A DNA stretch of 37,517 nt from Halothiobacillaceae bacterium (GCA_006212015.1 SDAY01000008.1:1-37517), one strand, 5' to 3'. Shown: positions 1 through 7,726, counted from the first letter of the stretch. Program-made: numbers and translations. Notes: generated by a model not told the origin, from the sequence alone.

Positions 1-88
1 GGTGCGCAGGCCGCCCGGTGCGAGCCGCAGCAAACTCCAGAGCTTCAACCTGATCTTCGCGGCTGAGCGAAAACCAGGACTCAACCAT
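1..88 (-). CDS. AbiEii-family toxin, nucleotidyltransferase (N-terminal fragment, cut by window edge)
   Basis: Only the first 29 codons are present; the gene runs off the left edge. The ATG at 88 overlaps the end of the antitoxin gene by 8 bp, the usual bicistronic layout of AbiE systems. The visible peptide starts MVESWFSLSRED and continues to TGRPAH, which resembles the N-terminus of AbiEii/AbiGii toxins, where a conserved segment around LEKDIWV would follow just outside the window. Family knowledge: AbiEii toxins are nucleotidyltransferases that block growth and give phage resistance. The catalytic residues are not in view, so the call rests on context and a short N-terminal resemblance. 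Confidence 0.6.
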   Translation of the reverse strand, partial: MVESWFSLSREDQVEALEFAAARTGRPAH

Positions 89-677
89 GCACCATTGCCT
101 CGCTGACCACTTTGGCCATCCAGCTCGGCAATGCGGCCCTCGCGCCACGCACGGCCTCCCACTCGGACTCGGGCAGTTTGGCGCGTAGTTGCTTCAGTGC
201 CGCCGGTGCGCCCTCCGGCCCCAGCCATGACAGCGCACGGATCACCTTGCCTGCAGGGCGATTGCCCAACAGCAATTGCCAGCGGTTGCCGTGCTTGAGC
301 TCTACGCACCGGCTGCCAAGATGCAAGGTGCGGGATGCGCCAGAGGTGAGAAAAACCTCGCGGGTCGGCATCTGCGTGGTCAGGCCCAATGCATTGGCTT
401 CGGCCGCGCCGTTGGCCACGACCGTTTCACCGCATCTGGCCTCAATGGCCTGCACCACGGACTCGGTGGACGGCGGGCGGGAACCAAACCGCCCCTGATG
501 GGGCGCGACATAGGCGCCACGACTCACGCGCAGCAACTTTCCCTCCTGAGCCAGTCGGGACAAGGTTTTGTCGATGGCAGCCCTCGACCCCAGATGCAGA
601 AACTCCTTGGGCGAAAGCAAGCCGCCCTCGGGCATCGCCCGGGCGGCAGACAAGATGTTCTCGGCAAGATGGCTCAT
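81..677 (-). CDS. AbiEi-type antitoxin (DUF6088 family), transcriptional autorepressor
   Basis: A 198-residue protein. Residues 1-60 read as a winged-helix DNA-binding region (ILSAARAMPEGGLLSPKEF, then a helix-turn-helix-like stretch and the LLRVSRGAYVAP wing). The remainder matches the DUF6088/AbiEi C-terminal domain, with the typical FGSRPPSTESVVQAI and VFLTSGASR segments. An in-frame ATG at 683 leaves only 2 bases after the AGGAG; the ATG at 677 leaves 8 and is preferred. An upstream-extended frame to 806 has no ribosome site. It overlaps the toxin gene by 8 bp. Family knowledge: AbiEi neutralises AbiEii as a type IV antitoxin and represses the operon by binding inverted repeats; a perfect inverted repeat lies 14 bases upstream of this start. 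Confidence 0.8.
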   Translation of the reverse strand: MSHLAENILSAARAMPEGGLLSPKEFLHLGSRAAIDKTLSRLAQEGKLLRVSRGAYVAPHQGRFGSRPPSTESVVQAIEARCGETVVANGAAEANALGLTTQMPTREVFLTSGASRTLHLGSRCVELKHGNRWQLLLGNRPAGKVIRALSWLGPEGAPAALKQLRAKLPESEWEAVRGARAALPSWMAKVVSEAMVHG

Positions 678-690
678 GGTCATGGCTCCT

Positions 691-720
691 TTGTCAGAAG
701 TGTATATCAAGTTCTGACAA
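691..720. promoter_or_regulatory. Inverted repeat, probable AbiEi operator
   Basis: TTGTCAGAA (691-699) and TTCTGACAA (712-720) form a perfect 9-bp inverted repeat with a 12-base AT-rich spacer that contains GTATATCAAG. It lies immediately upstream of the antitoxin Shine-Dalgarno. On the minus strand, TATACA or TACACT in the spacer could serve as a -10. Autorepression by AbiEi binding to inverted repeats is known for the family, so an operator role is a reasonable inference. Confidence 0.6.
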
Positions 721-804
721 ACTGCAATTTGCCATGGCCTGTCAAGAGCTGTGGGGGTTGCGCAGGCTTTCCGTAGTTTCCTCTGGAAGCCAATGCTGCA
801 ATCC

Positions 805-842
805 AACCTTTTGATTCGTCCGCGCGTAACCCTTTGATCCGT
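805..842. repeat. Pair of near-identical 15-bp direct repeats
   Basis: AACCTTTTGATTCGT (805-819) and AACCCTTTGATCCGT (828-842) differ at 2 of 15 positions and start 23 bp apart. They lie between the antitoxin promoter and the structured segment downstream of ssrA. Two copies could be protein-binding sites, but nothing in the sequence shows a function. Confidence 0.4.
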
Positions 843-863
843 ATGGGGCTGCGTTGCGGCCTT

Positions 864-987
864 TGCGGACTTCGGGTCAGTTCCAGGGAGCGAGGCCGGA
901 GCGAGGAATGGCCGGGAGAGAGTGGAATGTGGCCCGGAACGGCCACTTTGGGTGATGGGCGAAGTCCGCAGGCTTCCGCGGGAAGCC
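864..987. other. Nested inverted repeats downstream of ssrA; possible structured RNA or small palindromic element
   Basis: This is the main content of the 382-bp gap between the antitoxin start and tmRNA. An 11-bp perfect inverted repeat (864-874 with 960-970, core GCGGACTTCG/CGAAGTCCGC) encloses a hairpin GTGGCC-CGGAAC-GGCCAC (929-946). It is followed directly by a second hairpin GGCTTCC-GCG-GGAAGCC (971-987), and the next strong hairpin is the ssrA terminator, which also has a T-run on the plus strand. No convincing ORF or promoter was found here. It could be a plus-strand small RNA, a miniature palindromic element, or island debris. Confidence 0.3.
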
Positions 988-1021
988 CCAACGGCACGCG
1001 GGAACCGGCGCGATCGGGCAG

Positions 1022-1053
1022 AAAAAAACCCAACCGATAAGGGTTGGGTTTTT
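1022..1053 (-). terminator. Rho-independent terminator of ssrA
   Basis: AACCCAACC-GATAA-GGTTGGGTT forms a 9-bp stem. On the minus strand it is followed by seven T residues and lies 7 bases beyond the tmRNA CCA end. The plus strand also has a five-T run after the stem, so it may terminate in both directions. Confidence 0.85.
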
Positions 1054-1059
1054 GGTAAA

Positions 1060-1425
1060 TGGTGGAGGTGGGGGGAGTTGAACCCCCGTCCGCAAGCCCT
1101 CCGCTGTTGGCGCTACATGCTTAGTATCGTCATTTGGTTTTAACCGCGCAGCCTCCGACGGACAGGATGCAACTCGGCGAGCCCTAAGGTTTTAGCCTCG
1201 GACTTTCGGGCAAAGTCCTCGGCGATTCTGTAATGGATGACCCCTGTATGGCCTTGCGGCCTCCGGACTTACAGACAAGAACCGGTCAGGAGCCCAGCCG
1301 GGTTAAGCGGCCAGGGAGTATACGTCGTCGTTGGCGTATATTTTTTTGCGGCGGTTTAACGAGGTCTTCCGCACCTCGGCATGCTCCTCGAGCTTTGCAA
1401 CCCACGTCGAAGCCAGGTCACCCCC
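1060..1425 (-). ncRNA. ssrA: Transfer-messenger RNA (tmRNA)
   Basis: This 366-nt one-piece tmRNA rescues stalled ribosomes. The 5' end reads GGGGGTGACCTGGCTTCGAC and the 3' end carries a T-arm (GTTCAACTCC type) and an encoded CCA at 1062-1060. The acceptor stem GGGGGTG pairs with CACCTCC and keeps the third-pair G-U that alanyl-tRNA synthetase reads. The internal tag ORF at 1335-1303 ends with two alanine codons and TAA. A promoter lies just upstream at 1439-1467 and a strong terminator just downstream. The 3' end is a frequent attachment site for islands, and an AbiE pair lies on that side. Confidence 0.96.
1303..1335 (-). other. tmRNA proteolysis-tag reading frame
   Basis: Eleven codons from the resume codon GCC to TAA encode ANDDVYSLAA. 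With the alanine delivered by charged tmRNA the tag is AANDDVYSLAA. The terminal LAA is the known ClpXP degradation signal; DDV and S replace the ENY and A of the E. coli tag. Confidence 0.93.
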
Positions 1426-1438
1426 GATGGATGACTTG

Positions 1439-1467
1439 TATGATGAGGCTTGGCGCAAAAAGTTCAA
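1439..1467 (-). promoter_or_regulatory. Probable sigma-70 promoter of ssrA
   Basis: On the minus strand, TTGAAC (1467-1462) and ATCATA (1444-1439) are separated by 17 bases. The -10 lies 13 bases before the tmRNA 5' end, slightly far but workable. The promoter occupies the 50-bp gap after the prmB stop codon. Confidence 0.5.
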
Positions 1468-1475
1468 GGCCTGAT

Positions 1476-2420
1476 TTATTCCTGGCTGCCAGAAAACTCG
1501 CTGGCATGCTCCACGAGCTGCTCGCGCGTCAGCATGAACACGCCATCCTCACCATGCTCGAAGTGCAGCCATGTAAAAGGCACATCGGGCCAAGCGTGTT
1601 CAACATGGTCCATGCTGTTGCCAACTTCAACCATCAGCACCCCGTCATCTGACAGGTAATCCGGGGCCTCCTTCAGTATCCGGCGGACGATATCAAGCCC
1701 ATCCTCGCCGGCCGCAAGCGCCATGCGAGGTTCGTGGAGGTACTCGGGAGGCAATTCCGACATGTCACGCGCGTCAACATAGGGTGGATTGCTGACGACA
1801 AGGTCATAACGGCGGCCAGCGAGCGGGCCGAACAGATCGCCTTCAAGCAATTCGACATGGTCCTCGAGCCCCAGCTCTGCCCGATTGAGTCGCGCCAATT
1901 CGAGTGCGTCCGCTGACAGGTCCACCGCATCGACCGTAGCATCGGGGAAGTAATGCGCGCAGGCCAGGGCGATGCAACCGCCGCCGGTACACAAATCGAG
2001 GATGCGGCTCACGCGGCTGGCATCGATCCATGGGCTGAAGCCTGACTGGATCAGTTCACCAAGCGGTGAACGCGGGATGAGGGCGCGCGAATCCGCGCGC
2101 ATGGGCAGGCCGGCAAACCACGCCCTGTTGACCAGGTAGGCCGTGGGGACGCGTTCAACACAACGCCGTCGAAGCAACTCCGACAGATGCTGCCTTTCAC
2201 TGCTGCTCAAGCTGGCATTCAACCACGCCTCACCCAGATCGGGCGGCAGATCCATGCCCTGCAGGACAAGATAGGCCGCCTCATCGAGCGCATTGTCGGT
2301 GCCATGCCCAAAATGGACCTGATGCCTTGTGAAGGCGCTCATCGCCCAGCGCATGAAATCACGCAGAGTGAACAAATCACGCGCCGCCTCATCAAATCCC
2401 ATGTCCTTCAAATGCCTCAC
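1476..2420 (-). CDS. prmB: Ribosomal protein L3 glutamine N5-methyltransferase
   Basis: SAM-dependent enzyme that methylates a glutamine of ribosomal protein L3. The N-terminal helical substrate-binding region is followed by a Rossmann methyltransferase domain with LDLCTGGGCIAL (SAM-binding) and SNPPYVDARDM, the NPPY motif that holds the target glutamine amide. At about 314 residues it matches the E. coli protein (310). The LVNRAWFAGLPM segment favours PrmB over PrmC, and no prfA lies next to it. The GTG at 2420 is preferred because AAGGGG lies 5 bases upstream; a GTG at 2426 is in frame but has no room for a ribosome site. It diverges from psd. Confidence 0.9.
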   Translation of the reverse strand: MRHLKDMGFDEAARDLFTLRDFMRWAMSAFTRHQVHFGHGTDNALDEAAYLVLQGMDLPPDLGEAWLNASLSSSERQHLSELLRRRCVERVPTAYLVNRAWFAGLPMRADSRALIPRSPLGELIQSGFSPWIDASRVSRILDLCTGGGCIALACAHYFPDATVDAVDLSADALELARLNRAELGLEDHVELLEGDLFGPLAGRRYDLVVSNPPYVDARDMSELPPEYLHEPRMALAAGEDGLDIVRRILKEAPDYLSDDGVLMVEVGNSMDHVEHAWPDVPFTWLHFEHGEDGVFMLTREQLVEHASEFSGSQE

Positions 2421-2431
2421 AAGCACCCCTT

Positions 2432-2449
2432 CACCCGCATGCGCGGGTG
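2432..2449. promoter_or_regulatory. Hairpin between divergent prmB and psd
   Basis: CACCCGC-ATGC-GCGGGTG is a 7-bp perfect stem with a 4-base loop. On the prmB side it lies just ahead of the AAGGGG ribosome site, and on the psd side a TATGAT (-10-like, 2451-2456) follows. It could be an operator or a leader hairpin; a terminator is unlikely because no gene ends here. Confidence 0.35.
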
Positions 2450-2485
2450 TTATGATTATTTTTTCTATACACGAGACCTACCATC

Positions 2486-3445
2486 ATGCCATCTTCCTTG
2501 CGTGACGCCCTGTTCGTCGCTACACAATATATCCTCCCTCACCATCTCATCTCACGCGCCGTGTATGCCATGACGCGCTGGCGCACGCCGCTGGTCGAAC
2601 CGGCCATCCGCGCCTTCAGCAAGCATTTCGGCGTGAACCTCGATGAGGCCCTGGACAGTGATCCGGCGGGCTATCGTACCTTCAATGCCTTTTTCACCCG
2701 CGCCCTGAAGCCGGGGGCCCGCCCGCTGATCGCGGGAGATGCATTGGCGGCCTGCCCCGTGGATGGCGCCATCAGCCAGCTCGGCCGCATCGAAGATGGC
2801 CGAATCTTCCAGGCCAAGGGCCATGAGTATTCGCTGATCGAGTTGCTGGGGGGCGACCTGACCCGGGCCGAACCCTTCCGCAACGGAAGTTTCGCAACCA
2901 TCTACCTGTCACCCCGGGACTACCACCGCATCCACATGCCGCTCGCCGGCACGCTCAGGGAAATGGTGCATGTCCCCGGTCGTCTCTTTTCCGTCAATCC
3001 GGTCACGGTTGAGCGCGTGCCTCGCCTGTTTGCCCGCAATGAGCGGGTCTCGGCCCTGTTCGATACCCAGGAAGGCCCGATGGGCATGGTGCTCGTGGGC
3101 GCCATGAATGTCGCCGCGATCGAAACCGTATGGTCTGGCCTGGTCACACCGCCGCGTGGTCGTGAGATCGGGGTGTGGAAGTACGGCCATCAGGTCCAGG
3201 TAAGACTTGAACGAGGCGATGAAATGGGCCGCTTCAACATGGGTTCCACCGTGATCATGCTCTTTCCCGAGGGGTTCGGTTTCCGCCCGGATCTCAAGCC
3301 CGGCATGCCAGTCAACATGGGGGAAGCGCTGGCTCAGCGTAATCACTGGGAAGAGACCGCGCATCAAACCTCGGCCGGCGAAGTCGTGCAAGGGGAGCCT
3401 GAATCACTCCAGAGAGCAGCACCACAACCTGGCTCGACGGATTGA
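2486..3445 (+). CDS. psd: Phosphatidylserine decarboxylase proenzyme
   Basis: Converts phosphatidylserine to phosphatidylethanolamine at the inner membrane. The proenzyme cuts itself between Gly253 and Ser254 and the new Ser becomes the pyruvoyl cofactor; here the motif is MGST rather than the LGST of E. coli, with cleavage at the same residue numbers. His147 (SPRDYHRIHMP) and Asp93 (PVDG) fit the known self-processing triad. The length of 319 residues fits the bacterial type I family. The ATG at 2486 has only a weak upstream GAGA. The 205-bp gap after psd shows no gene and no clear terminator. Confidence 0.95.
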   Translation: MPSSLRDALFVATQYILPHHLISRAVYAMTRWRTPLVEPAIRAFSKHFGVNLDEALDSDPAGYRTFNAFFTRALKPGARPLIAGDALAACPVDGAISQLGRIEDGRIFQAKGHEYSLIELLGGDLTRAEPFRNGSFATIYLSPRDYHRIHMPLAGTLREMVHVPGRLFSVNPVTVERVPRLFARNERVSALFDTQEGPMGMVLVGAMNVAAIETVWSGLVTPPRGREIGVWKYGHQVQVRLERGDEMGRFNMGSTVIMLFPEGFGFRPDLKPGMPVNMGEALAQRNHWEETAHQTSAGEVVQGEPESLQRAAPQPGSTD

Positions 3446-3650
3446 TCCTCACCCAAAACCGCATGTGCAAGGCCCCCTTGATCATCCCGCCCAGCCATGA
3501 CCACCATGCAGGCAGTCATGTCCGGACCGCCCGGGGTGCGCATGATGCCTCCGACGCCTGGAGGCCTCTCCATGCATCGTCCATGTTGATCAGGGTCTGT
3601 CGTGCCGATACTGCAGCCCCCCACCACAAAAACACCATCGTGATCCCTGC

Positions 3651-5738
3651 ATGAAAAAAACCACGCCGCTGCGATTAATTGCCTTCCACGACTCGATCAA
3701 CGACGCACTGACCCTTTCCAGTCAGCTGCGCAATGCGGGCATTCAAGCGCAGGCCCGCCATGCAGAAGACCTTCCGCAATTGCATGAATTGCTGCGTGCG
3801 GAAGGCGCGGATCTTGTCCTTCACCTCCTTGAACTTACAGAGCCAAGCCTGTTCGAGATCAAGCAGGCGCTGGTCACCCATGCACCCGCCATTCCGGTGA
3901 TCGCCATGACGCACGCCTATGACAAGGCGGCGCTTGATGTCTCGATCGCGAATGGAGCGATTGACCTCATCGACCTCGGCTCCCCCCTGCATCTGATCCA
4001 CGTGATCAAGCGGGAAGCCGCCAGCGTGCAATGCCAGCGCAGGCTTGAAATGCTCGACAAGATGCATCAGGAGTCCGAGCGTCGATGCCATTCACTCATG
4101 GACAGTTCGCGTGACGCCATCGCCTATGTTCATGGTGGCATGCACATCTATGCCAATGCCGTCTATCTCGAGACCTTCGGCTTTGAACGTTTGGAAGACA
4201 TGGAAGGCACCCCCCTCCTCGATCACGTCAAGAATACCGACCAAAACCGTCTTCGGGAGCTGATGAAGGGCCATCAAGCCGACGAGGGCAGTCCAGCGAC
4301 ACTCGAAGAGATTGAATTCACCCGCCATGACGAGACCGATTTCAAGGCAAGCATTTCGCTGTCGCCGGCCACGATCGAAGGCGAGCCCTGCACCCAGGTC
4401 CTGATTCGAACACAGAACGACACGCGAGCCCTGGAAGAGCAGATCAACTACCTCAGTCAGCGCGACCTCATGACCGGGCTGTACAACCGTCAATATTTTC
4501 TGCAGCAACTGGAGGCCAGCCACGCGGCATCGCGCGAGCAGGATCGCGAGGCCGCGCTCATCCATGTGCAGATCGGAAATACCCAGGAAATCAAGTCCAA
4601 GCTTGGGGTTGCCGGTCTGGATATGTTGATCACCGATGCAGGAAAACTGATCGAAAAGATCATCGGACCGGAAACCCTGCTCTCTCGCTACAGCGCTCAC
4701 GCCTTCGCCATATTGATGAGTGATCACGACGCCGCTGCAGCGAAGCTGTCCACGCTTCGCATCCTCAAGGGACTGAATCAGCATATCTTCGAGGTCGGCG
4801 GCCAGTCCGTCACCGTCAAGACGGCTGCCGGGATCGCGTTGCTGGATCAGGCCACCCCCAGCGTCAATGAACTGCTTAACCGCGCCGAACGGGCCACCCT
4901 GGATGCCGAGGCCCAGGCCAGCGAGCATGTGGCCGTCTATGAGCCCAAGGCAGGTGAAGTGACTCAAGGGGAGGAGGACGAACGCTGGAGCCTCATGCTG
5001 AAGAATGCCCTCAAGGCCAACCGTTTCAGGCTCCTCTACCAGCCCATGCTAAGTCTCATGGGCGACAGCAGCAGGCAGCGTTATGAATGCTTTCTGCGCC
5101 TGCTCGACGAGAACGGCGCCGCCATTTCACCCAGTGAATTCATTGCCGCCGCAGATCGTACCGAGCTGAGCCACATCCTTGATCACTGGGTCATTCTCAA
5201 TGCCTTGCAGGCGATTGGCGAGGCGCGCCATCGCGGCCTCAACGTCCAGCTCTTTGTCCGCCTGTCGTCGCGCTCGGTCGCGGATTCGGAATTCCCAAGC
5301 TGGCTTTCCGAGCGCCTTGTCGCCATGCAGGTCCATGACGGCTCCCTTGCGCTCGAAATCAGCGAGGAAGTCGTGGCCAATCACCTCAAGCAGGTCAAGG
5401 ATCTTCAGCGCCAGCTCTCAAACGTGAAGTGCCCCATTCTCATGGATGGATTTGGCCTGGGCGACGATCCCTTCAGGGTTCTCAACTATGTCGACATCCA
5501 GTGGCTCAAGATCGATCGCGGACTCATGGAGTCCTTCACCACCCAGAAAGCCCACCAGGTCAAGGTTCGTGAATTGATCGCGGCCAGCAAGGATCGCGGT
5601 GGAAACCAGCTGATCGTGGCCAATGTCGAAGACGCCAGCACCCTGCAGCTTGTACTCGGTGACGGCGCCGACTTCGTTCAAGGCAACTTCATCCAGCCGC
5701 CGGTGGAACGGCTGGACTTTGACTTCAACGCGTTCTGA
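3651..5738 (+). CDS. fimX: FimX-like degenerate GGDEF/EAL c-di-GMP receptor (REC-PAS-GGDEF-EAL)
   Basis: A 695-residue protein with the domain order of Pseudomonas aeruginosa FimX (691 residues): receiver-like region (about 7-120), PAS (about 145-255), GGDEF (about 270-425) and EAL (about 440-690). Both enzymatic signatures are lost. The GGDEF site reads SAHAF (348-352). The EAL motif reads ECF (479-481). The catalytic DDFGTG loop reads MDGFGLG, with Asp599 kept and the second Asp replaced by Gly. KIDRGLM and QGNFIQPP are retained and fit a binding-competent EAL fold. Family knowledge: FimX binds c-di-GMP and controls polar assembly of type IV pili. It converges on cysS with 21 bp between stops. 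The receiver lacks an obvious phospho-acceptor context, so domain 1 may be inactive. Confidence 0.85.
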   Translation: MKKTTPLRLIAFHDSINDALTLSSQLRNAGIQAQARHAEDLPQLHELLRAEGADLVLHLLELTEPSLFEIKQALVTHAPAIPVIAMTHAYDKAALDVSIANGAIDLIDLGSPLHLIHVIKREAASVQCQRRLEMLDKMHQESERRCHSLMDSSRDAIAYVHGGMHIYANAVYLETFGFERLEDMEGTPLLDHVKNTDQNRLRELMKGHQADEGSPATLEEIEFTRHDETDFKASISLSPATIEGEPCTQVLIRTQNDTRALEEQINYLSQRDLMTGLYNRQYFLQQLEASHAASREQDREAALIHVQIGNTQEIKSKLGVAGLDMLITDAGKLIEKIIGPETLLSRYSAHAFAILMSDHDAAAAKLSTLRILKGLNQHIFEVGGQSVTVKTAAGIALLDQATPSVNELLNRAERATLDAEAQASEHVAVYEPKAGEVTQGEEDERWSLMLKNALKANRFRLLYQPMLSLMGDSSRQRYECFLRLLDENGAAISPSEFIAAADRTELSHILDHWVILNALQAIGEARHRGLNVQLFVRLSSRSVADSEFPSWLSERLVAMQVHDGSLALEISEEVVANHLKQVKDLQRQLSNVKCPILMDGFGLGDDPFRVLNYVDIQWLKIDRGLMESFTTQKAHQVKVRELIAASKDRGGNQLIVANVEDASTLQLVLGDGADFVQGNFIQPPVERLDFDFNAF

Positions 5739-5759
5739 TCCTTCTCAAGCGAGAGCCTG

Positions 5760-7139
5760 TCAAGCCTCTCGCCGCCAGCGCGTTCCTCCGGGGCCATCTT
5801 CAAGCACAATCCCCTGCCCCGCCAATTCGTCGCGGATCGCATCGGAGAGGGAAAAATCGCGTGCCGAGCGCGCTTCCAGGCGAAGCCTGATCTTCGCCTC
5901 GATCTCCCCATCGGACAAGCCACCTTCGGATTCCTCCCCCCGCAACCAGGCCTCGGGCGCCGCTTGAAGCAGCCCGATGATCCCTCCAAGTGACTTGAGG
6001 GTTCGCGCGGCCAGCGCACGCCCTTCACCCGAGCGCTTGTGAACCTCACCTGCAAGATCGAACAGGACGGCCATCGCCTCGGGCGTGTTGAAGTCATCGT
6101 TCATCGCCGCATCGAAGCGGGCAACGTAGTCGGGCATGACATCCCCCGCATCCACCTCACCCGCATCACGCAAGGCGGTGTACAACCGCATCAAGGCAGC
6201 GCGGGCAGACTGTAGCTGGACGTCCCCGTAATTCAGGGGGCTGCGATAATGGCTGTTGAGGATGAAGAAGCGAATCTCTTCCGGGCGGAAGTCCTTCATG
6301 ACCTCGCGCACGGTGAAGAAATTGTTGAGCGACTTCGACATCTTCTCCTCGTTGATGCGCACGAAACCGTTGTGCATCCAGTAGTTCACATAGTGACAGC
6401 CCGTCGCTGCCTCGCTCTGAGCGATCTCGTTTTCGTGATGAGGAAACTGCAGATCCATGCCGCCACCATGAATATCGAAACTGTGACCAAGACAGGTGGT
6501 GGACATGGCCGAGCACTCGATGTGCCAGCCCGGCCGGCCCGGGCCCCAGGGCGATGCCCACGACGGCTCGCCCGGCTTGGCGGACTTCCACAGCACGAAG
6601 TCGAGCGGATCCATCTTGGCCTCGCCGATCTCGACGCGGGATCCCGCGCGAAGATCCTCCGGGTTCTTGCCCGAAAGTCGACCATAGCCCTCGAACTTGC
6701 TCACGTCATAGTAGACGTCCCCATTGCTCGCGACGTAGGCGAACCCCTTCTCGATCAGCGTGGCGATCATGGCCAGCATCTCCGGAATCGCCCCGGTCGC
6801 GCGCGGCTCATGATCCGGGCGCAGGCAGCCCAAGGCATCCGCATCCTCGTGCATGGCATCGATGAAGCGCTGGGTCAGCGCCTGGATGGTTTCGCCGTTC
6901 TCGGCCGCGCGCTTGATGATCTTGTCGTCGATGTCGGTGATGTTGCGAACATAGGTCACATCGAACCCAAGATGCTTCAGATAGCGGTACACCACATCGA
7001 ACACCACCATGACGCGCGCGTGCCCGAGGTGACAGTAGTCATAGACGGTCATGCCGCAGACGTACATGCGGACCTTGCCGGGCTCGATGGGGGTGAAGGG
7101 CTTTTTTTCGCGAGTTTCGGTGTTGTAGATGTACAGCAT
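5760..7139 (-). CDS. cysS: Cysteine--tRNA ligase
   Basis: Class I aminoacyl-tRNA synthetase that charges tRNA-Cys; cytosolic. HLGH at residues 37-40 is the HIGH motif, and KMSKSLNN is the KMSKS loop. Cys28 (VCGMTVYD) and later Cys/His residues (IECSAM, HHENE) form the zinc site that selects cysteine. With the ATG at 7139 the protein has 459 residues (461 in E. coli) and begins [15 protein letters not shown], typical for the family; a longer frame to 7241 would read through a terminator. A terminator hairpin on the same strand ends about 24 bases before the start codon. Confidence 0.97.
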   Translation of the reverse strand: MLYIYNTETREKKPFTPIEPGKVRMYVCGMTVYDYCHLGHARVMVVFDVVYRYLKHLGFDVTYVRNITDIDDKIIKRAAENGETIQALTQRFIDAMHEDADALGCLRPDHEPRATGAIPEMLAMIATLIEKGFAYVASNGDVYYDVSKFEGYGRLSGKNPEDLRAGSRVEIGEAKMDPLDFVLWKSAKPGEPSWASPWGPGRPGWHIECSAMSTTCLGHSFDIHGGGMDLQFPHHENEIAQSEAATGCHYVNYWMHNGFVRINEEKMSKSLNNFFTVREVMKDFRPEEIRFFILNSHYRSPLNYGDVQLQSARAALMRLYTALRDAGEVDAGDVMPDYVARFDAAMNDDFNTPEAMAVLFDLAGEVHKRSGEGRALAARTLKSLGGIIGLLQAAPEAWLRGEESEGGLSDGEIEAKIRLRLEARSARDFSLSDAIRDELAGQGIVLEDGPGGTRWRREA

Positions 7140-7162
7140 GGCTTTGGACAAATGAAGCAAAG

Positions 7163-7191
7163 AAAAAGGCCACACCGCAGGGCGTGGCCTT
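7163..7191 (-). terminator. Rho-independent terminator or attenuator just upstream of cysS
   Basis: On the minus strand AAGGCCAC and GTGGCCTT pair around a 10-base loop and are followed by TTTTTC. It follows the RRM-protein gene by about 120 bp and would end that transcript, but it lies only 24 bases before the cysS start. Either cysS transcription starts inside this short gap or reads through the hairpin. Confidence 0.75.
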
Positions 7192-7313
7192 CTCATTTTA
7201 ACAGCACGTTCAGAACAGGACGGCTGTTTACAAGGCGTCACGGAAAACCGTTACGCCACCCGAAATGGATGCTGCCCCAGGCGGGAGAGTCCCGCGGTCA
7301 GACAGCCGCCAGA

Positions 7314-7628
7314 TCAGAAGCGGCGCGGACGCGGGGCGAAACCGTCGCGGCCACCGCCACCGCCACCGGTGCGAGGACGCTCTTCGCGCGGACGAGCTTC
7401 GTTGACGCGCAGGGCACGGCCATCGAGTTCCTGACCATCGAGGGCCTTGATGGCAGCCAGGGCTTCTTCGCGGTTCGGCATCTCGACGAAACCAAAACCC
7501 TTGGAACGACCGGTGTCACGGTCCATCACAACCTTGGCGGAAGCGATTTCACCGTGGCCATCGAAAGCCTGACGAAGTGCTTCGTCATCGGTACGGAAGG
7601 AGAGGTTGCCCACGTAAATGTTGATCAT
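7314..7628 (-). CDS. RNA-binding protein, single RRM domain with glycine/arginine-rich tail
   Basis: A 104-residue protein made of one RNA-recognition motif (residues 1-80). RNP2 is INIYVGNLSF at the N-terminus and RNP1 is KGFGFVEM, both complete with their aromatic RNA-stacking residues. A short basic tail rich in Gly and Arg (RTGGGGGGRDGF) follows. The family is widespread in Proteobacteria and cyanobacteria and is often cold-responsive, but no target is known here. The ATG at 7628 is chosen because the protein family starts at MxIYVGN; an upstream TTG adds three residues without support. The gene has its own terminator downstream. Confidence 0.9.
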   Translation of the reverse strand: MINIYVGNLSFRTDDEALRQAFDGHGEIASAKVVMDRDTGRSKGFGFVEMPNREEALAAIKALDGQELDGRALRVNEARPREERPRTGGGGGGRDGFAPRPRRF

Positions 7629-7726
7629 ACAATCCAATCTTGAACGTGCGTCATGGAAAACAGCATCAGAATCAACCCACGACGCGACGTGACTCTGACG
7701 TGACCCGAGGGCCTTAAAACACGCGC

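Noticed and set aside
864-970. Full miniature transposon with target-site duplication
   Set aside because: The 11-bp termini are not flanked by an identifiable duplication, so it is listed only as a palindromic element.
834-1143. Short open frames of 68-108 codons between the AbiE pair and ssrA
   Set aside because: They run through the palindromes and terminator or into tmRNA, have poor start contexts, and resemble no protein.
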